Source of the DNA: Dokdonella koreensis DS-123
GTDB lineage: Bacteria > Pseudomonadota > Gammaproteobacteria > Xanthomonadales > Rhodanobacteraceae
Reading direction: 5' to 3'
Assembly (NCBI RefSeq): GCF_001632775.1
Contig: NZ_CP015249.1
Location: 3,452,686 to 3,516,685, forward strand
DNA: 64,000 nt
How positions within the stretch are numbered: the stretch's first letter is position 1; every line of letters begins with the position of its first letter. Position numbers and translations under genes: made by a program. The notes under the pieces are model-generated. The model was not told where the DNA came from and ran no database searches. It saw nothing but the letters and a program-made list of their open reading frames with translations. Positions 1 to 8,791 of the stretch are shown piece after piece.

Positions 1-761
1 ATGATCGTGCGCGACATGGTCGAGTTGATCGAGCGGTTCAGCACCTCGATCGAGTCGGCCTTGCGCGTGGACCGGAAGATCTCGCGGACGCGGTCGAAGA
101 CGACGATCTTGTCGTTGATCGAATAGCCGACCACCGACAGCACCGCGGCCAGGGCCGGCAGGTCGAACTCGCGCTGCGTCAGCGCGAAGATGCCGAGCGT
201 CAGCAGCGTGTCGTGCGCCTCGCTGGCGACCGCCGCCACCGCGAAGCGCCATTCAAAGCGGATCCACAGGTAGATCGCGATGCCCAGCGCGACCACGATG
301 ACCGCGATCAGGCCGTCGGTCCGCAGCTCCTCGCCGACCTGGGGGCCGACGAACTCGCTGCGCTTGATCGTCACATCGGCGCGGCCGGCCTTGAGCGCCG
401 CCAGCACGTCGTTGGCGATACGGTTGTGCGCCGCCTGGGAGGCACCGCCTCCCGCACCTTCGGCGGCCTTTTCGTCATCGCGCGGTGCGAAGCGGATCGC
501 GAACTCGCGCGTGCCGCCGAGGCTCTGCACGACCGGGTTCTCGAAGCCCGCATTGGTCAGGGCCGTACGCACGTCGGCCACCTCGGCCGACTCCTGGTAG
601 GCCACCTCGACCAGGGCGCCGCCGGTGAAGTCCAGGCCGTAGTCGAGGCCGCGCACGAAGATCACGCCGGCCGACAGGACCATCAGCAGGCAGGAGATCA
701 CCAGGCTGGCCTTGCGCCAGCCCATGAAGTTGATGTTGGCGTTGGGATTGAAGAGTTCCAT
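1..761 (-). CDS. secF: Protein translocase subunit SecF (partial, C-terminus beyond window)
   Basis: SecF works with SecD in the inner membrane, using the proton-motive force to drive late steps of Sec-dependent export. The reading frame starts at an ATG at 761 (MELFNPNANINFMGWRK) and stays open to the window edge, covering about 253 codons. The first transmembrane segment follows the start, then the D-F/G-rich motif LDYGLDFTGGALVEV typical of SecF, a periplasmic domain, and the next membrane segments with the conserved YSINDKIVVFDRVRE stretch. It lies 21 bp downstream of secD on the same strand, the usual yajC-secD-secF order, so co-transcription is expected. About 60 C-terminal residues should lie outside the window. 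Confidence 0.96.
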   Translation of the reverse strand, partial: MELFNPNANINFMGWRKASLVISCLLMVLSAGVIFVRGLDYGLDFTGGALVEVAYQESAEVADVRTALTNAGFENPVVQSLGGTREFAIRFAPRDDEKAAEGAGGGASQAAHNRIANDVLAALKAGRADVTIKRSEFVGPQVGEELRTDGLIAVIVVALGIAIYLWIRFEWRFAVAAVASEAHDTLLTLGIFALTQREFDLPALAAVLSVVGYSINDKIVVFDRVREIFRSTRKADSIEVLNRSINSTMSRTI

Positions 762-782
762 GATCGCTCTCGACTCGGCGCT

Positions 783-2657
783 TTAGACCGAAAGGGATTT
801 GAGTCTGCGACCGCCGAGCGTCGCCTGGACCAGGGCCCGCGTCACCGTGACCGCGGTGAACATCGAGGTGAGGATGCCGATCGCCAGCGTGATCGCGAAG
901 CCGCGCAGCGGGCCGGAACCGAACGCCATCAGGCCGAAGGCGGCGATCAGGTGCGTCACGTTGGCGTCGAGAATCGTGGCCCAGGCTTTTTCGTAGCCGG
1001 CACGGATCGCCGCCAGCGGCGTGCAGCCGTTGCGGATTTCCTCGCGGATGCGTTCGCAGATCAGCACGTTGGCGTCGATCGCCATGCCGAGCGTGAGCAC
1101 GATGCCGGCGATGCCCGGCAGGGTCAGCGTCGCCTGGAACAGGCTGAGGATCGCCACCAGCAGCACCAGGTTCAGCAGCAGCGCGAAGTCGGCCATCAGG
1201 CCGAAGAGCCGGTAGTAGAACGCGACGAAGACCACCACCAGCGCCAGGCTGATGAGCACCGCATGGATCGCGGTACGGATGTTGTCCTGGCCGAGGCTGG
1301 GGCCGATGACGCGCTCCTCGACGATGTCGACCGGCGCCGCCAGGGAGCCGGCGCGCAGGAACAGCGCCAGGTCCGAGGCTTCCTTCATCGAGCCGATGCC
1401 GGTGGTGTTGAACTTGTTGGAGAACACGCCGCGGATCGTCGCCGCATTGATCACTTCCTCGGTGATCTTGGGCACCGTCACTTCCTTGCCGTCGACGATC
1501 TTCGTCTCGGGGATGCGCTCGATGTAGACCGTGGCCATCCTCCGGCCCACGTTCTCGCGCGTGAAGTCCAGCATCTTGCGGCCGCCGGCCGAATTGAGCG
1601 TGATCGAGACCGCCGGCTCGCCGGTCTGCGGATCGGGCGAGCTGGACGCGTCCACGAGCTCGTCACCGGTAACGATGACGCGCTTCTTGAGCACGATCGG
1701 CGAACCGTCACGGTGACGGTACAGGCGCGAATCCGGCGGCACCTGGCCGGTGCGCTGCGCCTCCATCGGGTTGGTGTTCTCGTCGACCGCACGGTACTCC
1801 AGCGTCGCGGTCGCGCCGAGGATCTTCTTCGCCTCGGTCGTGTCCTGCACGCCCGGCAGCTCGACGACGATGCGGCTGTCGCCCTGCTGCTGGATCACCG
1901 GCTCGGCGACGCCGATCGCATTGATGCGGTTGCGCAGCGTGGCCACGTTCTGCTTGATCGTGTTCTGGGCGATCTCGACCAGGCGCTCGCGCTTGATGCG
2001 GGCGATCAGGGTGTAGGAGTCCCCGACGACCGGGCCGTTCTCCAGTTCGAGCTCGGGCGAGGAGGCCGTGATCGCGCTGAAGGCGGCGTTGCGGTCTTCC
2101 TCGCTGCGCAGCTGCGTGACCAGCCCCTGCGCGCCGCGGCCGACCGACTTGGCGCGGATGCCCTTCTCGCGCAGCGCGGTCTGGATGTCGCCGACGTAGC
2201 GCAGCTCCTGGGTCTCGAGCACGTTCTTCTGGTCGACCTGCATCAGGAAGTGGACGCCACCCTGGAGGTCCAGGCCGAGCGGCATCGCGTTGGCACCGAT
2301 CGCCCGCAACCAGCCCGGGACGGTGGAGGCCAGGTTCAGCGCGACGACGTAGCGGTCGCTGTCGCCCTTCTCCGCGAAGTCGGTCTTGATCGTATCGGCC
2401 GCCTTGTTCTGCAGGTCGAGCGTCGACACGCGCACCATCAGGCGCTCGCCCTCGATCGTAATGCTCTCGAACGAGAGCTTGGCCGCCTCGAGGACGCCCT
2501 GAACGCGCTCCTTGAGCGCATCGTCGATCGTGGCGCCGCGGTTGGCCGAGACCTGCACCGCAGGCTCCTGCAGGAAGATGTTCGGTAGCGAGTAGAGCAG
2601 ACCGGCGAAGATGACAAGCGCCACCAGCCAGTACTTCCAGCGTGGAAAATCGTTCAT
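783..2657 (-). CDS. secD: Protein translocase subunit SecD
   Basis: SecD is the larger partner of SecF in the Sec accessory complex; its periplasmic domains are thought to pull preproteins out of the channel. The protein is 624 residues from the ATG at 2657 (MNDFPRWKYW), the usual length. A GTG 10 codons upstream (2687) is in frame but gives an untypical N-terminus. Visible features are a first membrane helix (about residues 7-25), the LGLDLQGGVHFLMQVD motif of the P1 head, a long periplasmic region, and a C-terminal block of five helices with the GMAIDANVLICERIREE motif. It is flanked by yajC and secF. Confidence 0.97.
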   Translation of the reverse strand: MNDFPRWKYWLVALVIFAGLLYSLPNIFLQEPAVQVSANRGATIDDALKERVQGVLEAAKLSFESITIEGERLMVRVSTLDLQNKAADTIKTDFAEKGDSDRYVVALNLASTVPGWLRAIGANAMPLGLDLQGGVHFLMQVDQKNVLETQELRYVGDIQTALREKGIRAKSVGRGAQGLVTQLRSEEDRNAAFSAITASSPELELENGPVVGDSYTLIARIKRERLVEIAQNTIKQNVATLRNRINAIGVAEPVIQQQGDSRIVVELPGVQDTTEAKKILGATATLEYRAVDENTNPMEAQRTGQVPPDSRLYRHRDGSPIVLKKRVIVTGDELVDASSSPDPQTGEPAVSITLNSAGGRKMLDFTRENVGRRMATVYIERIPETKIVDGKEVTVPKITEEVINAATIRGVFSNKFNTTGIGSMKEASDLALFLRAGSLAAPVDIVEERVIGPSLGQDNIRTAIHAVLISLALVVVFVAFYYRLFGLMADFALLLNLVLLVAILSLFQATLTLPGIAGIVLTLGMAIDANVLICERIREEIRNGCTPLAAIRAGYEKAWATILDANVTHLIAAFGLMAFGSGPLRGFAITLAIGILTSMFTAVTVTRALVQATLGGRRLKSLSV

Positions 2658-2715
2658 TCGTATGGACCGATCGGAAGCCGCGACCACCCGTCGCGGCGCG
2701 GGGAAACGCGGACGA

Positions 2716-3045
2716 TCAGGACTTGAGCGTGCCCTTGGGCAGAACCGCCGCGATCGCCTGCTTCTGCAGCTTGACGCTGACGCCCGGAGCGATCTCCAGC
2801 GTCACGTGCGATTCGGCCAGGTCCTCGATTCGCCCGAGCAGCCCGCCAGTGGTCAGCACCTCGTCGCCCTTGGCCAGGGCGGCGATCATCGCGCGCTGTT
2901 CCTTGGCCCGCTTCATCTGCGGCCGGATCAGCATGAAGTAGAAGATGCCGAACAGGATGATCAGCGGCAGGAACGACATCAACGGGTTGGGAGCGGCGGC
3001 GCCGGGCGCAGCCTGGGCAAAGGCGGAACTGATCAGGAAATCCAT
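2716..3045 (-). CDS. yajC: Preprotein translocase subunit YajC
   Basis: This is a small accessory membrane protein of the SecDF-YajC complex. It is 109 residues, with one membrane helix at about residues 22-42 (FLPLIILFGIFYFMLIRP) followed by the family motif RPQMKRAKE and a short cytoplasmic beta-rich domain containing the GDEVLTTGGLLGRI stretch. The ATG at 3045 is chosen because GGAG lies just upstream and the family starts here; in-frame codons further upstream add only low-complexity residues. secD begins 58 bp downstream, consistent with one yajC-secD-secF transcription unit. Confidence 0.95.
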   Translation of the reverse strand: MDFLISSAFAQAAPGAAAPNPLMSFLPLIILFGIFYFMLIRPQMKRAKEQRAMIAALAKGDEVLTTGGLLGRIEDLAESHVTLEIAPGVSVKLQKQAIAAVLPKGTLKS

Positions 3046-3166
3046 GACGACTCCAGTCTTCGGACGCGGCGGGAAACCCGCCGGAAAAAGGTCGTGGATT
3101 ATGCCACGCGCGGTCGCAGCCCGCACCGCGGGCCGCCGCGCTCCCGCCGGACGGCCCCGACCGGCC

Positions 3167-3820
3167 TCAGCGCATCAGGATCCGCCGCGGCTTGATCGGC
3201 AGGCGGCCGCGCCAGTACTGGATCAGGACGAAGCCGACCGCCATGCCGCCCAGGTGGGCGAAATGCGCCACGCCCGACTCGGTCCGCGTGATGCCGAAGA
3301 CCAGCTCCATGGCGCCGTAGAGGATCACGAACAGCCAGGCGGGCATCGGGACCGGGATCAGCAGCGCCATCACGCGCGCCTGCGGGTACATCATGCCGAA
3401 GGCCAGCAGCAGGCCCATGACCCCGCCGGACGCGCCGAGCGTGGGATAGAACCCGCCGGTGAAGAAGCTCACGACGACCAGCTGGGCCGCCGCCGCGCCG
3501 ATCACGCAGACCAGGTAGTAGATCGCGAACGGGCGCGACCCGAACAGCCGCTCGATCGGGCCGCCGAACATCCACAGCGCCAGCATGTTGAAGGCGATGT
3601 GGGCGAAGCCGCCGTGCAGGAAGCCGTACGTGACGACCTGCCAGACCTCGAAGCCCACGCGCAGCGCGACACCGTTCTCGATGCCGTAGACCTGGTGCGG
3701 ACCGAGCGGCCAGAGCGCGAAATGGATGATCAGCCAGTCGCCCAGCCACTGCTGGAGCACGAACAGCGCGACATTGACGGCCAGCAGGGCGCGGGTGACG
3801 GGAGGCAGGTCGGAAAGCAT
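3167..3820 (-). CDS. Rhomboid family intramembrane serine protease
   Basis: This is an integral membrane serine protease that cleaves within or next to transmembrane helices. The 217-residue protein has about six hydrophobic helices. The family's catalytic pair is visible: Ser in GASGGVMG (about residue 131) and His in AHFAHLGGMAVG (about residue 189). The WR-like loop between helices 1 and 2 appears as IERLFGSR, and HGGFAHIAFNMLALWMFGG is the conserved helix-2 region. The start is the ATG at 3820, preceded by GGAG. Its substrate cannot be told from the sequence. It is a short cytosolic-domain-free form close to the bacterial GlpG/YqgP core size. Confidence 0.9.
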   Translation of the reverse strand: MLSDLPPVTRALLAVNVALFVLQQWLGDWLIIHFALWPLGPHQVYGIENGVALRVGFEVWQVVTYGFLHGGFAHIAFNMLALWMFGGPIERLFGSRPFAIYYLVCVIGAAAAQLVVVSFFTGGFYPTLGASGGVMGLLLAFGMMYPQARVMALLIPVPMPAWLFVILYGAMELVFGITRTESGVAHFAHLGGMAVGFVLIQYWRGRLPIKPRRILMR

Positions 3821-3870
3821 GAAGGCTCCAGAAGGGCCGCCCGATTCTCGCACGCCGGCGACGGCCGGGC

Positions 3871-4233
3871 TCAGCGATCGCCCGGCGGTGCCCAGAGCAA
3901 GGCGTCCAGGTCGCCGCGGCCCCAGCCGAACCGGCGCAGGTCGACCTTGCCGCGGACGACCGCCACGCCCTCGGCGCGCAGGCGCCGGGCCTGCTCGCGG
4001 AAGGCACTACTGCCGGCCGGGAACGCGATCCGCCCATCCGACCGCAGCACGCGCTGCCAGGGCAGGCCCGGCTCCGGTCCCGCCTCGCCGAGCACCCGCC
4101 CGACCAGCCGCGCCCGCCCCGGCAGCCCGGCGCGGGCGGCGACCTCGCCGTAGCTGCTGACGCAGCCGCGCGGGATCGCCGCCACCACGCGCCGGATGGC
4201 GTCGTGCTGGGACGAATCGATCGCAGACATCAT
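3871..4233 (-). CDS. Alkyltransferase-like protein (MGMT/Atl DNA-binding domain)
   Basis: The 120-residue protein resembles the C-terminal DNA-binding domain of O6-alkylguanine-DNA alkyltransferase. IPRGCVSSYGEVAARAG is the helix-turn-helix start, and RLVGRVLGEAG is the recognition helix region with its finger arginine. The active-site PCHR of true alkyltransferases reads PWQRV here, so the acceptor cysteine is replaced by tryptophan. That is the signature of Atl proteins, which bind O6-alkylguanine and flag it for nucleotide excision repair without repairing it themselves. Two adjacent ATGs (4233 and 4230) could start it. It overlaps no neighbour and sits between the rhomboid gene and a divergent hypothetical gene. 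Confidence 0.88.
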   Translation of the reverse strand: MMSAIDSSQHDAIRRVVAAIPRGCVSSYGEVAARAGLPGRARLVGRVLGEAGPEPGLPWQRVLRSDGRIAFPAGSSAFREQARRLRAEGVAVVRGKVDLRRFGWGRGDLDALLWAPPGDR

Positions 4234-4281
4234 GGCGATCGCACGTTAGCATAGCCCCGGGTTTGCCAAGGGGACACGCTG

Positions 4282-4689
4282 GTGCAGAGTTTCGAACAGA
4301 TCCGCTCGCATGTCGGCAGCCGCCACATGCTGCGCACGAACGACCCCTACCTGGTCAGCTTCGACATCGACGTGGCCGCCGAGCGCCACCAGGGCATCTA
4401 CCTGACCGAGGTCGAGGACGAGGACGGCGCCAAGTACCTGCGCATCTCCACGCCGGTCGGCCCGTTCACCGGGCTGGACCCAGTCCGCTGCCTGCGCTTC
4501 AACTGGGAGCAGCGCACCGGCTTCCTGGCGCTCAGCAACCTGGACGGCTCGCCCTACCTGCACCTGTGCGAGAACCGCCCGTACACGGTGCTCGACGCGG
4601 CCGAGCTGGACCGCGTGATCGCCGAGATCGCCGGCCTCGGCGATCACCTGGAGAAGGCGATCTACGCCGAAGGCGAGGACATCCTCTGA
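4282..4689 (+). CDS. Conserved hypothetical protein, 135 aa
   Basis: I do not recognise a named family with certainty. The gene starts with GTG at 4282, preceded by AAGGGGA at suitable distance, and encodes a soluble, acidic 135-residue alpha/beta protein. It has no signal peptide or membrane helix. Blocks such as VSFDIDVAAERHQGIYL, YLRISTPVG and CLRFNWEQRTGFLALSNLDG give alternating beta strands, with a terminal amphipathic helix rich in Asp/Glu. The pattern recalls small proteins with a type III chaperone-like (CesT/YbjN) fold, but that is only an impression from strand order. It is divergent from the alkyltransferase-like gene. Confidence 0.75.
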   Translation: MQSFEQIRSHVGSRHMLRTNDPYLVSFDIDVAAERHQGIYLTEVEDEDGAKYLRISTPVGPFTGLDPVRCLRFNWEQRTGFLALSNLDGSPYLHLCENRPYTVLDAAELDRVIAEIAGLGDHLEKAIYAEGEDIL

Positions 4690-4857
4690 CGGCCGGCGGC
4701 TCCGGCCGGCTGTCGAGAAACAGCCGGCTGGCGCAATCCGGGGAGGAATCGCTCGCGGGTCCGCGGCACGGCGGCTGATCTGCGGAACCGGTAGCGCGGC
4801 CTTGCCGCGACCGGCGCACTTGACCTAAGGGCAGGACGGCCCTTGCCCGACGACGCG

Positions 4858-5985
4858 CTAGCGCAGCCAGGTATCGACGAGCCGGACCAGCAGCCAGGCC
4901 AGCGTGGCGGTGACCGGGATCGTCAGGATCCAGGCCCACACCATGCGCTCGACCACCGTCCAGCGGATCGCATTGGGACGCTTGGCGGCGCCCACGCCCA
5001 TGATCGCCGAGGAGATGTTGTGCGTCGTGGAGACCGGGATGCCGAAGTGCGAGGCGGTGATGATGACGCTCGCCGACGCGGTTTCCGCGGCGAAGCCGTT
5101 GATCGGATGGAGCTTGACCAGCTTGTGGCCGAGCGTCTTGATGATGCGCCAGCCACCGGCGGCGGTGCCGGCGGCCATCACCAGCGCGCAAACGATCTTG
5201 ATCCAGGTGGCCACCTCGAAGCCGCTGGCCGCATCCTGCTCGATCCGCAGGAACGTGAGCCAGCCCGGCAGGTCGTTCAGCGTGCCGGCCGCGGTCGCGC
5301 CGGCCAGCGCCAGCGCGATGATGCCCATCGTCTTCTGGGCGTCGTTCATGCCGTGCGAGAAGCCCATCGCCGCGGCCGAGAAGATCTGCGCCTTGCCGAA
5401 GAACGCGTTGACCACGCGCGGGCGACCCAGCCGCTTGATCGCGCCCTGCCGCGAGGCGATGAAGTCGATCAGCGTGAACAGTGCGCCCATGACCAGCAGG
5501 CCCAGCACGAAACCGGCCAGCGGCGAGGTCAGCATCGGCACGACGACCTTCGGCAGCAGCCCCTTCTCGCCCCACCAGTGGGTGCCGCCCTGGGCCCAGA
5601 TGATCGCCGCCCAGTCGTTGTGCGCGGCCGCCAGGGCCGCACCGCACAGGCCGCCGACCAGGGCATGCGAGGAACTGGACGGCAGGCCCCACCACCAGGT
5701 GATGAGGTTCCAGATGATCGCGCCGAGCAGGGCGCAGATCAGGATCTCCGGCGTGACCGTCACGACGTTGGTGTCGATCAGCCCCGAGGCGATCGTCTTG
5801 GCGACCGCGGTGCCCATCAGCGCGCCGACGAGGTTGGTGCCGGCCGCCAGCAGCACCGCCTGGCCCGGGCTCAGGACCTTGGTGGCGACGACGGTCGCGA
5901 TCGAGTTGGCGGTGTCGTGGAAACCGTTGATGTACTCGAACGCCAGCGCCGCCAGCACGACGACCAGGACCAGTGTCAGATCCAT
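4858..5985 (-). CDS. PiT-family inorganic phosphate transporter
   Basis: This is a low-affinity phosphate (metal-phosphate):proton or sodium symporter of the inner membrane. The 375-residue protein opens with a membrane helix followed by the PiT signature EYINGFHDTANSIATVVATKVL. The signature repeats in the second half as SASVIITASHFGIPVSTTHNISSAIMG, as expected from the inverted duplication of this family. SSSHALVGG and GFSHGMNDAQKTMGII are further conserved PiT motifs. It begins 5 bp after the DUF47 gene on the same strand, the standard DUF47-pit operon in which the PhoU-like partner modulates the transporter. Confidence 0.93.
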   Translation of the reverse strand: MDLTLVLVVVLAALAFEYINGFHDTANSIATVVATKVLSPGQAVLLAAGTNLVGALMGTAVAKTIASGLIDTNVVTVTPEILICALLGAIIWNLITWWWGLPSSSSHALVGGLCGAALAAAHNDWAAIIWAQGGTHWWGEKGLLPKVVVPMLTSPLAGFVLGLLVMGALFTLIDFIASRQGAIKRLGRPRVVNAFFGKAQIFSAAAMGFSHGMNDAQKTMGIIALALAGATAAGTLNDLPGWLTFLRIEQDAASGFEVATWIKIVCALVMAAGTAAGGWRIIKTLGHKLVKLHPINGFAAETASASVIITASHFGIPVSTTHNISSAIMGVGAAKRPNAIRWTVVERMVWAWILTIPVTATLAWLLVRLVDTWLR

Positions 5986-5990
5986 GGCGG

Positions 5991-6620
5991 TCAGGAGTTC
6001 TTGAGGACGATCTGGTAGGCGACGTTGCCGACGTCGCGGCAGCGGTCGATGGCCTTTTCGAGCAGTTCGAACAGATCCTTCAGCAGCAGGATCCGCACCG
6101 GCTCGTACCGTCCGTCGTAGAGTTCGCTGTAGAGCTGGAGCATCAGCCGGTCGGCTTCGCCCTCGATCGCCTGCAGGCGATCGTTGAGCGACTTCATGAC
6201 CTCCAGGTTCATGCCCTTGCGCAACTGGCGGACCATCTGCGTGATGACGTCGCCGGCCTTCTCCAGCAGCACCGCGCGCGAGGCGAAGTCGACGTCGCCC
6301 AGCCGGTCGACCTCCAGCGAATAGCGCTCGGCGAACTTGGAGATCGACTTGGTCGTCTTGTAGAGCACTGCCGAGAGCGCCTCGATGTCCTCGCGATCGA
6401 GCGCGGTCACGAAGGTGTTCACCAGCTCCTGGCTGATCTGCTCGGACAAGGCCTTCTCGCGCCGGCGCGCCAGCGAGAACTCGTCCAGGCTCGGCGAGGC
6501 GTTGCGGTTCTGGAGCAGGTGGACCAATGCCGAGGCCGCATCGCGTGCGGCGTCGGCGCTGGCCTCGAGCAGGCCGAAGAACTTGTCGCCTTTGCCGAAG
6601 ATCGTTTGCAGGGAAAACAT
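5991..6620 (-). CDS. DUF47 (PhoU-like) phosphate transport regulator
   Basis: This is a cytosolic all-helical PhoU-like protein of 209 residues, usually encoded with PiT transporters and thought to regulate phosphate uptake. It begins at the ATG at 6620 (MFSLQTIFGKGDKFFGLLEASAD), which matches the family's typical FxKxxxFFxLL start. An in-frame extension upstream is low-complexity and is rejected. Helical blocks include ALDREDIEALSAVLYKTTKSI and KMNLEVMKSLNDRLQAIEGEAD-like stretches with the conserved E-x-x-A-D motif. The next gene, the PiT transporter, follows after 5 bp, so the two are almost certainly co-translated. Confidence 0.92.
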   Translation of the reverse strand: MFSLQTIFGKGDKFFGLLEASADAARDAASALVHLLQNRNASPSLDEFSLARRREKALSEQISQELVNTFVTALDREDIEALSAVLYKTTKSISKFAERYSLEVDRLGDVDFASRAVLLEKAGDVITQMVRQLRKGMNLEVMKSLNDRLQAIEGEADRLMLQLYSELYDGRYEPVRILLLKDLFELLEKAIDRCRDVGNVAYQIVLKNS

Positions 6621-6792
6621 GCAGGAAGGCTCTTTCGGCGCCGGGGGCAGCCGCGCGATGGATCGGGAAGATGACGGATATGTTACAGCATCGATCCGCC
6701 GCGTCGCCGGCCCTGCGACCGCGCGTACCGGCCGCACCCGCTCCGGTCGCCCGGTGCGACCGCCCTTCCCCGGCCCGAGCGCGGCTGTCCGG

Positions 6793-7563
6793 CTACTTCC
6801 CTTCGCGCGCGATCCGCGCCATCCGTTGCGCTTCGCCGAGGATGCCGCGCAGGATGCGCAGCTCGCGCTGGTCCGGCTCGGCGCGCTGGAACAGCCGGCG
6901 CAGGCGCTGCATGATCGTGCGGTCGGACCGGCCCTTGTGGAAGTCGATGTCGGTCAGGGTCTGCGCCAGGTGCGCGTAGAACCCTTCCATCTGCTCGCTG
7001 CTCGCCGGCGGATCGCCCGCCGCGGGACTGACCGGCGCCGCCGGCGACACGCGCCCGGGCAATGCCATCCGCAGTTCGTAGGCGATCACCTGCACGGCCT
7101 GGGCGAGATTCAACGACGAGAAGGCCGGATCGGACGGGATTGTGATCGCCTGATGGCAGCAGATCAGCTCGTCGTTCTCCAGGCCGGTGCGCTCGTTGCC
7201 GAACACCAGGGCCACCTCGGCGCCCTCCCCGACCGCGTCCAGCGCCACCCGCGCCGCGGCGTGCGGGTCCAGCTCCGGCAGCGGCACGCCGCGCCGGCGC
7301 GCGGTAGCGCCCAGCACCAGCCGGCAGTCGGCGATCGCGGCCGGCAGCGTGTCGGTGACGACGGCCGCGTCCAGCACGTCGGTGGCGCCGGCCGCCAGCG
7401 CGACCGCCTCCGGGTGCGGGAATGCATGCGGTGCGACCAGGTTCATCCGGGTCAGCCCCATCGTGCGCATCGCGCGGGCAGCGGCACCGATGTTTCCGGG
7501 GTGGGAAGGCCTGACCAGGACGATGCGCAGGCGCGAGGCGAGGGTCTGGGCGTGATCGGGCAT
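6793..7563 (-). CDS. trmJ: tRNA (cytidine/uridine-2'-O)-methyltransferase TrmJ
   Basis: This is a SPOUT-class enzyme that methylates the 2'-O ribose of residue 32 in several tRNAs using SAM. The protein is 256 residues from the ATG at 7563. SPOUT motifs are visible: RIVLVRPSHPGNIGAAARAMRTMGL (motif 1), VFGNERTGLENDEL (motif 2) and PSDPAFSSLNLAQAVQVIAYELR (motif 3, knot). The C-terminal extension with HKGRSDRTIMQRLRRLF is characteristic of TrmJ rather than TrmL. It is divergent from suhB, with 109 bp between the starts, the arrangement common in gammaproteobacteria. Confidence 0.94.
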   Translation of the reverse strand: MPDHAQTLASRLRIVLVRPSHPGNIGAAARAMRTMGLTRMNLVAPHAFPHPEAVALAAGATDVLDAAVVTDTLPAAIADCRLVLGATARRRGVPLPELDPHAAARVALDAVGEGAEVALVFGNERTGLENDELICCHQAITIPSDPAFSSLNLAQAVQVIAYELRMALPGRVSPAAPVSPAAGDPPASSEQMEGFYAHLAQTLTDIDFHKGRSDRTIMQRLRRLFQRAEPDQRELRILRGILGEAQRMARIAREGK

Positions 7564-7672
7564 CGGTTCCATCAAGTGAAGGGCAAGGCGGAACGGGCCG
7601 CCGGTGGGAGCCGGCCGGTGCATCTGCTACCCTAGCGGGTCGCCGCCCCGGCGTTCTTTCTCAGCCCGAGCC

Positions 7673-8473
7673 ATGCCAAGACCCGCCGTGAACGTGGCGG
7701 TACGCGCTGCGCGTGCCGCCGGCCAGGTGATCCTGCGCCACATCAATCGCATCGAGAACCTCGACGTCGTCGAGAAACAGCGCAACGACTACGTGTCGGA
7801 GGTCGATCGCCAGGCCGAGGCCGAAATCATACGCGAACTGCGCCGGGCCTATCCCGATCACGCGGTGCTCGCCGAGGAAAGCGGCGCCAGCGGAAGGTCG
7901 CGCTACACCTGGGTCGTCGACCCGCTGGACGGCACGCACAACTACCTGCGCGGCTTCCCGCATTTCTGCGTGTCGATCGCCCTGCTGGAAGGCAAGGAGC
8001 CGGTGCACGGCGTGATCTACGATCCGCTGCGCGGCGAGCTCTTCACCAGCAGCAAGGGCGACGGCGCATTCCTCAACGATCGCCGCATGCGCGTCAGCAA
8101 GCGCGAGAGCCTGGCCGGCGCCCTGCTGACCACCGGCTTTCCGTACCGCCAGCGCAAGCACCTGCGCACCCAGATGGCGATGACCGAGACCCTGCTCGGC
8201 GAGGCCGAGGACATCCGCCGCACCGGTTCGGCCGCGCTGGACCTGGCCTACGTGGCGGCTGGCCGCATCGACGGCTACTTCGAGATCGGCCTGAAGCCCT
8301 GGGACATGGCCGCCGGCTGCCTGCTGGTGCGCGAGGCCGGCGGACGCTACTGCGACTTCACCGGCCGCGACGGCCTGCCCGACAACGGCAACCTGATCGC
8401 CGGCAACCTCAAGGTCGCCGACGGCATCATCAAGACGATCGCCAAGGACCTCACGCCCGACCTCGCGCGCTGA
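7673..8473 (+). CDS. suhB: Inositol-1-monophosphatase family protein SuhB
   Basis: SuhB is a Mg2+-dependent inositol phosphatase that also acts with Nus factors in rRNA antitermination. The protein is 266 residues, starting at the ATG at 7673 (MPRPAVNVAVRAARAAG). The metal-binding motifs are complete: EESG around residue 67, WVVDPLDGTHNYLRG for the central DPxDGTxN motif, and the C-terminal LKPWDMAAGCLLVREAGG. The sequence GAIYDP-equivalent HGVIYDPLRGELF is also present. It is divergent from trmJ. A strong 10-bp inverted repeat follows the stop codon. Confidence 0.95.
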   Translation: MPRPAVNVAVRAARAAGQVILRHINRIENLDVVEKQRNDYVSEVDRQAEAEIIRELRRAYPDHAVLAEESGASGRSRYTWVVDPLDGTHNYLRGFPHFCVSIALLEGKEPVHGVIYDPLRGELFTSSKGDGAFLNDRRMRVSKRESLAGALLTTGFPYRQRKHLRTQMAMTETLLGEAEDIRRTGSAALDLAYVAAGRIDGYFEIGLKPWDMAAGCLLVREAGGRYCDFTGRDGLPDNGNLIAGNLKVADGIIKTIAKDLTPDLAR

Positions 8474-8510
8474 CGCCGCCGGCAATTGCCGCCGGTGCTC
8501 GCCGGCGGCG
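8474..8510 (+). terminator. GC-rich hairpin after suhB
   Basis: A perfect 10-bp inverted repeat (CGCCGCCGGC / GCCGGCGGCG) with a 17-nt loop starts directly at the suhB stop codon. There is no T-tract, so it may only be a 3' stabilising stem or a weak terminator. The remaining bases to the ompA-type gene (up to about 8735) show no credible gene; open frames there are GC-bias artefacts. Confidence 0.4.
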
Positions 8511-8736
8511 GTTCCGGGCCCTGAAGCAATCTCCGCCGCGCCGCGGCTTCGCGCGCGTGCCGCTTCGATTCGTAACCCGCACCACCTCGTGCCCGGCGGC
8601 GGCGATCGCCGAAGGCCGCGTTCGCAGGGTCATCGCCCCCGCCCAGCCCCGCCGGGTCGAAGCACACCCGCCAGGCACGGCCGCCCGTCGTGGCGGACCC
8701 GGCGCCCTCGTTCATCCCGCTTTCGGTTCCCGGAAA

Positions 8737-8769
8737 AGAAAAAGGCCCGGCTTGCGCCGGGCCTTTTCG
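8737..8769 (-). terminator. Rho-independent terminator downstream of the OmpA-family gene
   Basis: A perfect 8-bp stem (GGCCCGGC / GCCGGGCC) with a TTGC loop is flanked by an A-run on one side and TTTT on the other, giving an intrinsic terminator that can work in both directions. On the minus strand it lies 22-55 bp after the stop codon of the porin gene and is followed by a T-rich run. Confidence 0.88.
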
Positions 8770-8791
8770 ACAAGCTTGGATCGGTCAGGAC

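Noticed and set aside
213-2588. Very long open frame on the plus strand (791 codons) opposite secF and secD
   Set aside because: Its product is Arg/Ala/His-rich low-complexity sequence, as expected antisense to GC-rich coding DNA. secD and secF on the other strand have clear family motifs.
8347-8715. Minus-strand frame in the gap after suhB
   Set aside because: It overlaps suhB, has no ribosome-binding site and encodes low-complexity Arg/Ala/Gly sequence.
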